Of a stretch of 15,210 nucleotides of DNA, positions 1 to 6,171 are shown piece by piece. Made by a program: the position numbers and the translations under genes. The stretch's first letter is position 1; each line of letters opens with the position of its first letter. Source of the DNA: Alphaproteobacteria bacterium (GTDB taxonomy: Bacteria; Pseudomonadota; Alphaproteobacteria; Rickettsiales; RI-342); NCBI GenBank assembly GCA_020851915.1, contig JADZBT010000138.1:1-15210 (forward strand), in the 5' to 3' direction. The notes under the pieces are model-generated. The model ran no database searches, was not told where the DNA came from, and worked only from the letters and a program-made list of their open reading frames with translations.

Positions 1-1
1 C

Positions 2-322
2 GACCTGTTCGGCGAACGGGGCAACGACCCGCGCATCCAGCTGGGTTACGGCGCGGATGATACCGTGGGCAACGCCGTGGAGGCGGTCACCATGATGACC
101 TTCCACGATTACAAAAGCCTGCGGCTGGTCACCTCGCAATACCACATGCCGCGCAGCCTCGTCGAATTCCGCGAGCGGATGCCCGGCATCACCATCATCC
201 CGCACCCGGTGTTCAATGATTCCATCCATCCCGACCGCTGGTGGATGGATCCGCACACCTTCCGGCTGATCGCGGGGGAATACAGCAAGTTCCTGTGGAG
301 CACATGGCGAAGCATCCTATGA
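2..322 (+). CDS. YdcF/DUF218 family protein, 3' end only
   Basis: The reading frame is open from the window edge to TGA at 320-322, about 106 residues, so the start lies to the left. The fragment has the C-terminal half of the DUF218 (YdcF/SanA-like) fold: a polar stretch with D-T-x-x-N-A (GADDTVGNAVEA), then the strand and loop VTSQYHMPRS, then IIPHPV. The family is associated with envelope functions, but its biochemical activity is poorly defined and I assign none. The DUF218 identification rests on these motifs alone. In Alphaproteobacteria this gene commonly sits between ftsX and plsC; here plsC follows 115 bp downstream on the same strand, which fits. The gap holds a REP-like palindrome, so co-transcription is possible but not shown. 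Confidence 0.82.
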   Translation, partial: DLFGERGNDPRIQLGYGADDTVGNAVEAVTMMTFHDYKSLRLVTSQYHMPRSLVEFRERMPGITIIPHPVFNDSIHPDRWWMDPHTFRLIAGEYSKFLWSTWRSIL

Positions 323-334
323 TCACCCTGTCAC

Positions 335-411
335 ATCCCGGAAGCCCGAAGGGATGTCCGGGATCCCATGATGGGACCCCGGATCTGCGGCGCAACGCGC
401 CTTGTCCGGGG
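335..411. repeat. REP-like palindromic element between ydcF and plsC
   Basis: Two hairpins lie in tandem. The first is a perfect 8-bp inverted repeat, ATCCCGGA (335-342) with TCCGGGAT (357-364). The second is a 7-bp outer stem, CCCCGGA (377-383) with TCCGGGG (405-411), enclosing a 5-bp inner stem GGCGC (389-393) and GCGCC (397-401). A small TCCCA/TGGGA pair joins them. The CCCGGATCTGCG...GTCCGGG pattern resembles palindromes common in rhizobial and other alphaproteobacterial genomes; that likeness is from memory. It ends 26 bp before the plsC ATG and has no T tract, so it is not a standard intrinsic terminator. Confidence 0.7.
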
Positions 412-437
412 AGTGGAAACATTATATCAACAATCAT

Positions 438-1139
438 ATGATTCGATTCCGCTCCGCGCTCTTCAACCTCCTGTTCATGCTCTGGACCTTCGGGCTGGCG
501 CTGGTCACCGCGCCCCTCCTGCTGCTGCCGGTGCGCTTCGCGGGCATGGTGGCGCGCCTTTGGGCGCGGGTGTCGCTGGTGCTGCTGCGACTCACCTGCG
601 GCATACGCTACGAGGTGCGGAATCCGGAGCGTCTGCCCGCCACGCCCTGCATCATCGCCAGCAAGCACCAGTCGGCATGGGAAACCATCGCCTTCTGGGC
701 GCTAACCGATTTCCCCGTGTTCATCCTCAAGAAAGAATTACTGAGTCTGCCCTTCTTCGGCTGGCATCTGAAGAAGCTCGGCATGGTCGCCATCGACCGC
801 AAGGCGGGTGCGGGCGCGCTCAAGCAGATGATAAAAGACAGCAAAGCCGCATTGGAAAAAGGCTACAGCCTGGTGATATTCCCCGAAGGAACCCGCACCG
901 CGCCGGGCACGCGAAAGCCCTACCAGCGCGGCATCGTCGGGCTCTATCGTGCCCTGAACGTACCGGTCGCTCCGGTGGCGCTCAATTCCGGCACATGCTG
1001 GAGCCGCAATGCTTTCGTGAAATACCCGGGCACGGTCACCGTGGAATTCCTGCCCCCTATCGCGCCGGGGCTGGATGCGGACGCCTTCATGCAGCAGCTG
1101 GAGTCCGATATTGAAAGCGCGGTGGCGCAGTTATCTTAG
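438..1139 (+). CDS. plsC: 1-acyl-sn-glycerol-3-phosphate acyltransferase (PlsC)
   Basis: The product is 233 residues, usual for PlsC. It transfers an acyl chain to the sn-2 position of lysophosphatidic acid to make phosphatidic acid at the inner membrane. A hydrophobic N-terminus (about residues 8-35) is the membrane anchor. The catalytic motif is HQSAWE (77-82), the H-x4-D/E motif in its Trp-Glu variant, and the glycerophosphate-binding motif is FPEGTR (148-153). I chose ATG 438 because it begins directly before the hydrophobic segment; an upstream in-frame TTG at 402 lies inside the REP-like palindrome and is less likely. No clear Shine-Dalgarno precedes 438. The gene follows a YdcF-family gene, as in many Alphaproteobacteria, and converges on ftsE, which is not the usual arrangement. 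Confidence 0.95.
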   Translation: MIRFRSALFNLLFMLWTFGLALVTAPLLLLPVRFAGMVARLWARVSLVLLRLTCGIRYEVRNPERLPATPCIIASKHQSAWETIAFWALTDFPVFILKKELLSLPFFGWHLKKLGMVAIDRKAGAGALKQMIKDSKAALEKGYSLVIFPEGTRTAPGTRKPYQRGIVGLYRALNVPVAPVALNSGTCWSRNAFVKYPGTVTVEFLPPIAPGLDADAFMQQLESDIESAVAQLS

Positions 1140-1166
1140 TGCATTCTTGGGCCAGCCATACACATC

Positions 1167-1277
1167 GGGCCCCTCACCCTACCCCTCTCCCCATGGGAGA
1201 GGGAAGCCGCCACTTCGCGGCGGCGGACAGGAGAGAAGCTCCCTCTCCCTTTGGGAGAGGGCCGGGGTGAGGGGCCC
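1167..1277. repeat. Nested palindromic repeat between convergent plsC and ftsE
   Basis: The outer arms 1167-1191 and 1253-1277 are inverted repeats matching at 22 of 25 positions, with the three mismatches together in the centre. Each arm is also half of a perfect 9-bp hairpin: CCCTCTCCC (1183-1191) with GGGAGAGGG (1195-1203), and CCCTCTCCC (1241-1249) with GGGAGAGGG (1253-1261). A third stem, GCCGCC (1206-1211) with GGCGGC (1219-1224), lies in the middle. The CCTCACCC...CCTCTCCC motif is a dispersed intergenic palindrome seen in many proteobacteria (from general knowledge). In this position it could end transcription from both sides, although neither strand has a U tract. Confidence 0.85.
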
Positions 1278-1298
1278 GGTCTATCGATAGGTCACATT

Positions 1299-1982
1299 CT
1301 ACGCCGCCCGTGCCTCGCCGGGATTCACCAGTGTCATGCGGCCGTCGCGCAACCAGAGGGCCGGGACGTTCAGATGACTGACGAGATAATCGTCATGCGT
1401 CGCGATGACGATGGTCGTGCCGCGCGACTTGTTGAGCGCCTCGAAGAGGTACATGAATTGCAGGCTCAGTTCCGGGTCGAGGCTGCCGGTGGGCTCGTCA
1501 GCGAGCAAAATATCCGGCTTGTTGATGACCGCGCGGGCGATGGCTACGCGCTGCTTCTGCCCGCCGGAAAGCGTCTGCGGCTTGGCATTGATGAACTCGC
1601 CTATCCCCAGCCACTCCAGCATCTCCTCGACGTTCTCGCGGATATGCTTCTTCGGCGCGCCGGCTATCTTCAGCGGCAGCGCCACGTTATCGGCCACCGT
1701 CAGGTGGTCGAGCAGGCGGAAATCCTGATACACCATGCCGATACGCCGCCGCAGCATGGGAATGTCGTCGCGCGCCACGCGCGACATATCCTTGCCGAAC
1801 AGCCTCACTTTGCCCGACGACGGCGCATGCGCCAGCGATATGAGGCGTAACACCGAGGATTTCCCCGCGCCGCTGGGCCCCGTAAGAAAGTGGAAACTGC
1901 CGGCGGCGAGATAGAACGATACATCATGCAGGATGCTTTTTCCCGCTTCGTACTCCATCGATACGCCGTCGAATTCAATCAC
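1299..1982 (-). CDS. ftsE: Cell division ATP-binding protein FtsE
   Basis: This 227-residue ABC ATPase has Walker A GPSGAGKS (35-42), Q-loop Q86, signature LSGGQ (138-142), Walker B ending in DE (162-163) and switch His196. Its length and the MIEFDGVSMEY opening fit FtsE, the cytoplasmic ATPase that with membrane partner FtsX controls cell-wall hydrolase activation at the division site. The start is GTG (1980-1982), with GGGAG (1993-1997) ten bases upstream. No ftsX follows: downstream is a palindrome and then plsC on the opposite strand. FtsE normally precedes and often overlaps ftsX, so its absence here is the odd feature. Other small ABC ATPases such as LolD are possible, but the zinc-ribbon/hpt and ydcF/plsC neighbours favour FtsE. 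Confidence 0.92.
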   Translation of the reverse strand: MIEFDGVSMEYEAGKSILHDVSFYLAAGSFHFLTGPSGAGKSSVLRLISLAHAPSSGKVRLFGKDMSRVARDDIPMLRRRIGMVYQDFRLLDHLTVADNVALPLKIAGAPKKHIRENVEEMLEWLGIGEFINAKPQTLSGGQKQRVAIARAVINKPDILLADEPTGSLDPELSLQFMYLFEALNKSRGTTIVIATHDDYLVSHLNVPALWLRDGRMTLVNPGEARAA

Positions 1983-2061
1983 TGTTTACTTTCTCCCGCT
2001 TTTCGTGTTCTCTTCTAGCATAGTTGCCTATGCAGGGCCAGAATTTAACAGGGAATGTACC

Positions 2062-2721
2062 ATGCAGGTCACCTGCCAGAAGTGCGACGCGCGCTATCTC
2101 GTCAAGGATTACGAGATCGGCCCCGATGGGCGGAAGGTAAAATGTGCGCGCTGCGGCCACATTTGGCACGCGGTCGCGCCTGAATCCATACCCGACATCG
2201 AGGCGTTCGAGAAAGAGCTGCAAGCGCTCTCCCCCATCCCAGAAGGCTCGGCGCTGCCCGTGCCGCATGTGGTAAGCAGCCCATCCACCGCCGGACTGAA
2301 GGTGGCAAGCCTCATCCTGCTCGCAGCCACGCTGGTGGCGGGATTCATCGCCCAGCGCGACCTGCTTTATCCGACCTCTTTACGCATATTCTACGACGCC
2401 TTCGGCCTCTATGACACCAGCGGGGTAGCGCTCAAGGACGTGAGCATCGCCGCCATGCCGGAGCGCGGCAAGACGGACTATTTCATCACCGGTACGATCG
2501 CCAATGAGTCCGCCGAAGAACGTATCATCCCGCGCCTGCGGGTGCAGGTGTTCGACGATCAGGGGCGCGTCATCAAGAACGAGGATTTCGAGAAGGACGA
2601 TACGCTGGCCGCCGAGGGTAACATCCCATTCAAGACCAAGATCACCGTGCGCGCCGAAACGCTCGACCGGGTGGTAGTGGACATCGGCAATGTCGCGCAG
2701 CTCCGCACGCGCGAGGAGTAG
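2062..2721 (+). CDS. MJ0042-type zinc-ribbon, single-pass membrane protein
   Basis: The product is 219 residues. The N-terminus is a zinc ribbon with C5-x2-C8 and C28-x2-C31 (MQVTCQKCDARY...KVKCARCGHIW), as in the MJ0042/zinc_ribbon_4 family. An acidic linker follows, then one transmembrane helix at about 79-97 and a C-terminal domain of about 120 residues resembling the DUF3426-type region of related proteins. It is probably anchored in the inner membrane with the zinc ribbon in the cytoplasm. Its function is unknown. ATG 2062 is preceded by AGGGA at a 7-base spacing; an open frame extends upstream to 1933, but that part overlaps ftsE and lacks such a site. The gene is divergent from ftsE, an association common in Alphaproteobacteria, and hpt starts 7 bp after its stop. 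Confidence 0.88.
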   Translation: MQVTCQKCDARYLVKDYEIGPDGRKVKCARCGHIWHAVAPESIPDIEAFEKELQALSPIPEGSALPVPHVVSSPSTAGLKVASLILLAATLVAGFIAQRDLLYPTSLRIFYDAFGLYDTSGVALKDVSIAAMPERGKTDYFITGTIANESAEERIIPRLRVQVFDDQGRVIKNEDFEKDDTLAAEGNIPFKTKITVRAETLDRVVVDIGNVAQLRTREE

Positions 2722-2727
2722 CCCGCC

Positions 2728-3261
2728 GTGATCGCGAAAGACCGCATCCCCCAGACCCTCATCACCGAAACGCACATCCGTGAGCGCGTCGCGACGCTTG
2801 CCGCAGAGATAGCAGGAACGCTGACCGGAGAGGTGATGCTGGTATCGCTGCTGCGCGGCGCTTTCATGTTCACCGCCGATCTGGTGCGCGAGCTGTCGCG
2901 CCACGGCATCCGCCCACGCATCGATTTTATGACGTTGTCGAGCTATGGCGACGGCACGGAAAGCTCCGGCAAAGTCGTCGTCACCCGCGACATCAGCGAT
3001 GACGTGAACGGCAGACAGGTGCTCATCATTGACGACATACTGGAGTCCGGCCGCACCCGGAAATTCGCCCACGACCTGATGCTGGAGCGCGGCGCACGCA
3101 GCGCGCAGATCGCCGTGCTACTGGAGAAACCCGGCCAACGCGCCGTGCCGCTGGAAGCGGATTTCGTGGGCTTCGTCATCGAGGATAAATTCGTCGTGGG
3201 CTATGGACTGGACTACGCCAACGCCTACCGGGAATTGCCCTTCATCGGCTATTTTGAGTAG
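2728..3261 (+). CDS. hpt: Hypoxanthine phosphoribosyltransferase
   Basis: The product is 177 residues, normal for bacterial HPRT, a cytoplasmic purine-salvage enzyme joining hypoxanthine (and often guanine) to PRPP to give IMP or GMP. The PRPP-binding loop VLIIDDILESGRT is at 98-110. LLEKP (131-135) and the ED pair at 152-153 followed by VVGYGLDYANAYR match the purine-binding end, and LPFIG near the C-terminus is typical. The start is GTG 2728; GAGGAG (2713-2718), nine bases upstream, overlaps the end of the zinc-ribbon gene, so the two are probably co-transcribed and translationally linked. It converges on lysA with only 7 bp between the stop codons. Confidence 0.95.
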   Translation: MIAKDRIPQTLITETHIRERVATLAAEIAGTLTGEVMLVSLLRGAFMFTADLVRELSRHGIRPRIDFMTLSSYGDGTESSGKVVVTRDISDDVNGRQVLIIDDILESGRTRKFAHDLMLERGARSAQIAVLLEKPGQRAVPLEADFVGFVIEDKFVVGYGLDYANAYRELPFIGYFE

Positions 3262-3268
3262 GCCGGCC

Positions 3269-4525
3269 CTACTGCCATTCCGGCAGATTCTCCGCCGCCA
3301 GCATCGCCTCGTAGGATGTGCGCGGGCGGCAGATGGCGAAGACGTTATCCCGCACCATCACCTCCGGGATCAACAGGCGCGAATTATACATGGAGGACAT
3401 CGCCGCGCCGTAAGCCCCCGCCGTGCGGAATGCAATGAGGTCGCCCGCCTTCAGCTCCGGCAGTTCACGCTGTTCCGCGAAAATATCGCTGCTCTCGCAA
3501 ACCGGGCCGACGATGTCGTATCTCACCGCCGCCGCCTTCGTGGATTCCTGCACCGTCACGATCTCGTGATACGCGTCATACATCGCCGGACGCATCAAGT
3601 CGTTCATCGCCGCATCGACGATGGCGAAGCGGCGGCCCGCATTCTCTTTCACATAAATGACCCGGGTGACGAGTATCCCGGCATTGCCGACGATCATGCG
3701 CCCCGGCTCGAACACCAGCGTGCAATCGACGCCCTTCGTTACTTTTTTCACCACCTCGGCGTAGTCGAGCGGCGTGGGGGGAGTTTCCCTGCCATAGGGG
3801 ATGCCTAAGCCGCCGCCGACATCGAGCGTCGTGATGCGATGCCCGTCGGCGCGCAGGGTTGCAACGAATTCCACCAGCCGTGTGAATGCCCGCTCGAACG
3901 GCGCGAGCTGCGTGAGCTGTGAGCCGATATGCATCGACACACCCTGCACCGTGATATGCGGCATCTTCGCGGCACGTGCATACACCTCGCGCGCTTCGGT
4001 AATATCGATGCCGAATTTGTTGTGTTTACTTCCGGTGGAAATTTTTGCATGCGTCCCCGCATCCACATCCGGATTCACGCGCACGGCTATGGGCGCGGTT
4101 GTGCCCAGAGAGCCGGCCACCTCATTCAGCGCCTCCAGCTCGGGCAGCGATTCCACATTGAACTGGAAAATCTTCTGCGCGAGCGCATAGGCCATCTCGT
4201 CGCGGGTTTTTCCCACGCCCGAAAATACAATATCGCCGGGAGCGACCCCGGCAGCCAGCGCGCGGCGTATCTCGCCCTCCGACACCACATCCGCACCCGC
4301 GCCGCATCCGGCAAGCGTAGCGATCACCGCGAGATTCGGATTGGATTTCACTGCATAGCAGATCTTATGCGGGATGCCGGCGAACGCCTCGTCGAACACC
4401 CGGTAATGGCGTTCCAATGTCGCCGTGGAATAGCAATAGAATGGCGTGCCGACCTGCGCGGCAAGCTCAGGCAGCTTCACTCCTTCGGCACAGAGTACGC
4501 CGCCATGATAGGTGAAGTGATCCAT
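3269..4525 (-). CDS. lysA: Diaminopimelate decarboxylase
   Basis: The product is 418 residues and catalyses the last step of lysine synthesis, meso-diaminopimelate to L-lysine plus CO2, in the cytoplasm. It is a fold-type III PLP enzyme: the PLP lysine is K60 in YAVKSNPN, HIGSQ is at 199-203, the phosphate-binding GGG at 237-239, EPGR at 273-276, the partner-subunit cysteine C343 in GPVCESSD, and GAYGAAMSSMYN near 370-381. The ATG (4523-4525) directly follows the TAA of the small lipoprotein gene with no spacer, and I see no good Shine-Dalgarno, which points to coupling with the upstream gene. lptM next to lysA is a common proteobacterial pairing. No dapF is present here. Confidence 0.97.
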   Translation of the reverse strand: MDHFTYHGGVLCAEGVKLPELAAQVGTPFYCYSTATLERHYRVFDEAFAGIPHKICYAVKSNPNLAVIATLAGCGAGADVVSEGEIRRALAAGVAPGDIVFSGVGKTRDEMAYALAQKIFQFNVESLPELEALNEVAGSLGTTAPIAVRVNPDVDAGTHAKISTGSKHNKFGIDITEAREVYARAAKMPHITVQGVSMHIGSQLTQLAPFERAFTRLVEFVATLRADGHRITTLDVGGGLGIPYGRETPPTPLDYAEVVKKVTKGVDCTLVFEPGRMIVGNAGILVTRVIYVKENAGRRFAIVDAAMNDLMRPAMYDAYHEIVTVQESTKAAAVRYDIVGPVCESSDIFAEQRELPELKAGDLIAFRTAGAYGAAMSSMYNSRLLIPEVMVRDNVFAICRPRTSYEAMLAAENLPEWQ

Positions 4526-4639
4526 TTATTTCGTCTGCTCTGCCTTCGCCTGCGAGGCATCGGGACGATACAGCTCGCCGCGCACGCCGCAGGCGGATAG
4601 CGCCAGCGCCACCGTCGCCCATAACAGGATATTCCTCAT
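4526..4639 (-). CDS. lptM: Small lipoprotein of the LptM (YifL) type
   Basis: This 37-residue gene is short enough to be missed by gene callers. The protein has an N-terminal signal (MRNILLWATVALA), a lipobox LSAC with the lipidated cysteine at residue 17, then CGVRGELYRP, close to the LptM consensus C-G-x-K/R-G-x-L-Y-x-P. A charged tail follows. LptM is an outer-membrane lipoprotein that helps mature the LPS translocon LptD-LptE (established in E. coli; transfer to this organism is inference). The ATG overlaps the argH TGA in an ATGA 4-bp overlap, AAGGAG at 4648-4653 sits 8 bases upstream, and the TAA abuts the lysA ATG. The operon position and neighbour lysA agree with the family. Confidence 0.88.
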   Translation of the reverse strand: MRNILLWATVALALSACGVRGELYRPDASQAKAEQTK

Positions 4640-6057
4640 AACCACCGCTCCTTCGCCGCTTTGATCGCTTCGCGCACACGCTTCGGGGCCGTGCCGCCGA
4701 GGCTCGTGCGGCTCTTCACCGAATGCTCCACCGACAGCACGTCGAACACGTCCTTGGTGATGCGCGCATCCACCGCCTGCAATTCCGCAAGCGTCAATTC
4801 GTCAAGGCGGCAGGTTTTTTTCTCGGCCTTCTTCACCGCCTGCCCCGTGATGTGATGCGCGTCGCGGAACGGGATGCCGCACACCCGCACCAGCCAGTCG
4901 GCAAGATCCGTGGCGGTGGAATAACCCGTTTCCGCCGCCGCGCGCATGGCGTCCGCGTTGGCTTTCATATCCTCTACCATGCCGGTCATGGCGGTGACGC
5001 AGAGCAGCAGCGTTTCCGCCGCGTCAAACACCGGTTCCTTGTCTTCCTGCATGTCCTTGCTGTAGGTGAGCGGCAGGCCCTTCATGGTGGTGAGCAGCGA
5101 TACCAGCGCGCCCGTGACCCGCCCGCTTTTGCCGCGAATCAGCTCGGCGGCATCGGGGTTGCGCTTCTGCGGCATGATGGAACTGCCCGTGGTAAAGCCG
5201 TCCGACAGGCGCACGAACCTGAATTGCGCGCTGGTCCAGATGACCATCTCCTCGGCAAGGCGCGACAAATGCACCGCACAGATACTCGCCAGCGACAGGA
5301 ATTCCAGCGCAAAATCACGATCCGATACGCTGTCCATCGAGTTGCGCGTGGGTGCATCGAACCCCAGCGCCTTCGCGGTCATCCTGCGATCGGTGGGGAA
5401 CGACGTCCCAGCCAGCGCCGCCGCACCCAGCGGGCATTCATTCATGCGCGCGCGCGCGTCAACCACGCGGCCCCGGTCACGCCCGAACATCTCGACATAG
5501 GCCATCAGGTGATGACCGAAGGTCACCGGCTGCGCCACTTGCAGATGCGTGAATCCCGGCATGATGGTGGCCGCATGCGCTTCGGCCTGCGCGAGCAGCG
5601 CCGCCTGCAACGCGCGCAGCTTCGCGTCGAGCGCATCGCACGCCGAGCGCACCCAGAGGCGGAAATCCACCGCCACCTGATCGTTGCGCGAACGCGCGGT
5701 GTGCAGGCGTCCTGCCGCATCGCCGATAAGCTCGCGCAGGCGCGCTTCGATATTCATGTGGATATCCTCAAGACTCTCGCGGAACGCGAAATTCCCGGAT
5801 TCGATCTCTTTGCGGATCTTCTTCAGCCCCGCTTCGATGGCGCGCCCGTCCTCACGCGTGAGGATGCCCTGTTTCACCAGCATGGCGGCATGCGCCAGCG
5901 AACCCGCGATATCTTCGGCATAGAGCTTTTTATCGAAACCGATGGACGGATTGATGGCCGCCATCGCTTGCGCCGGCCCGCGCGCAAAGTGCCCGCCCCA
6001 CATCGGGTTGGCCGAGGCGCTGGATTTTTTACGGTTTTTTGCGGGTTTAGCTGCCAT
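4636..6057 (-). CDS. argH: Argininosuccinate lyase
   Basis: The product is 473 residues and catalyses the last step of arginine synthesis, splitting argininosuccinate into arginine and fumarate. It belongs to the fumarase/aspartase superfamily: the signature GSSIMPQKRNPD is at 291-302, TARSRND at 120-126, and the general-acid region GFTHLQ holds H171. An N-terminal tail of about 17 residues rich in Lys, Ala and Ser (AKPAKNRKKSSASA) precedes the conserved MWGGHF, making it slightly longer than typical. The ATG at 6055-6057 lacks a strong Shine-Dalgarno; M19 is a less likely alternative because it sits in the conserved MWGG motif. It is the first gene of a leftward argH-lptM-lysA operon and divergent from the U32 gene. 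Confidence 0.97.
   Translation of the reverse strand: MAAKPAKNRKKSSASANPMWGGHFARGPAQAMAAINPSIGFDKKLYAEDIAGSLAHAAMLVKQGILTREDGRAIEAGLKKIRKEIESGNFAFRESLEDIHMNIEARLRELIGDAAGRLHTARSRNDQVAVDFRLWVRSACDALDAKLRALQAALLAQAEAHAATIMPGFTHLQVAQPVTFGHHLMAYVEMFGRDRGRVVDARARMNECPLGAAALAGTSFPTDRRMTAKALGFDAPTRNSMDSVSDRDFALEFLSLASICAVHLSRLAEEMVIWTSAQFRFVRLSDGFTTGSSIMPQKRNPDAAELIRGKSGRVTGALVSLLTTMKGLPLTYSKDMQEDKEPVFDAAETLLLCVTAMTGMVEDMKANADAMRAAAETGYSTATDLADWLVRVCGIPFRDAHHITGQAVKKAEKKTCRLDELTLAELQAVDARITKDVFDVLSVEHSVKSRTSLGGTAPKRVREAIKAAKERWL
4648..4653 (-). promoter_or_regulatory. Shine-Dalgarno for lptM inside argH
   Basis: On the minus strand this reads AAGGAG, eight bases before the lptM ATG (4639). It lies within the last codons of argH and supports the 37-codon lipoprotein gene as a real, separately initiated cistron. 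Confidence 0.75.
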
Positions 6058-6111
6058 ATCGCTGGTTTCTCATAAAATTCTGCCTCGCGCAACCCCGCCT
6101 TTGCGGATTCA

Positions 6112-6140
6112 TTGCCGAAACGGCCATTTCCGGCTATCTT
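6112..6140 (+). promoter_or_regulatory. Candidate promoter of the U32 (trhP-like) gene
   Basis: TTGCCG (6112-6117) and TATCTT (6135-6140) are separated by 17 bases, each matching the sigma-70 consensus at 4 of 6 positions. Transcription would start near 6147 and give a leader of about 25 bases before TTG 6172. This agrees with that start and argues against the upstream TTG at 6112. It is a visual match only. Confidence 0.35.
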
Positions 6141-6160
6141 CGCCTCCCATCACAGGATAG

Positions 6161-6165
6161 CGGAG
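6161..6165 (+). promoter_or_regulatory. Shine-Dalgarno deciding the U32 gene start
   Basis: CGGAG lies six bases before TTG 6172. The conserved U32 N-terminus (SELLMPAGSLEKL) begins five codons after this TTG, so this site chooses it over TTG 6112 and the internal ATG 6199. Confidence 0.6.
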
Positions 6166-6171
6166 AACCCC

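Noticed and set aside
1167..1277. CRISPR array or insertion-sequence ends
   Set aside because: The repeat units alternate in orientation with no regular unique spacers, and there is no transposase frame or flanking target duplication.
1075..1290. Open frame across the plsC/ftsE palindrome
   Set aside because: It consists mostly of translated repeat sequence (PSPYPSPHGRGK and similar) with no family match I recognise.
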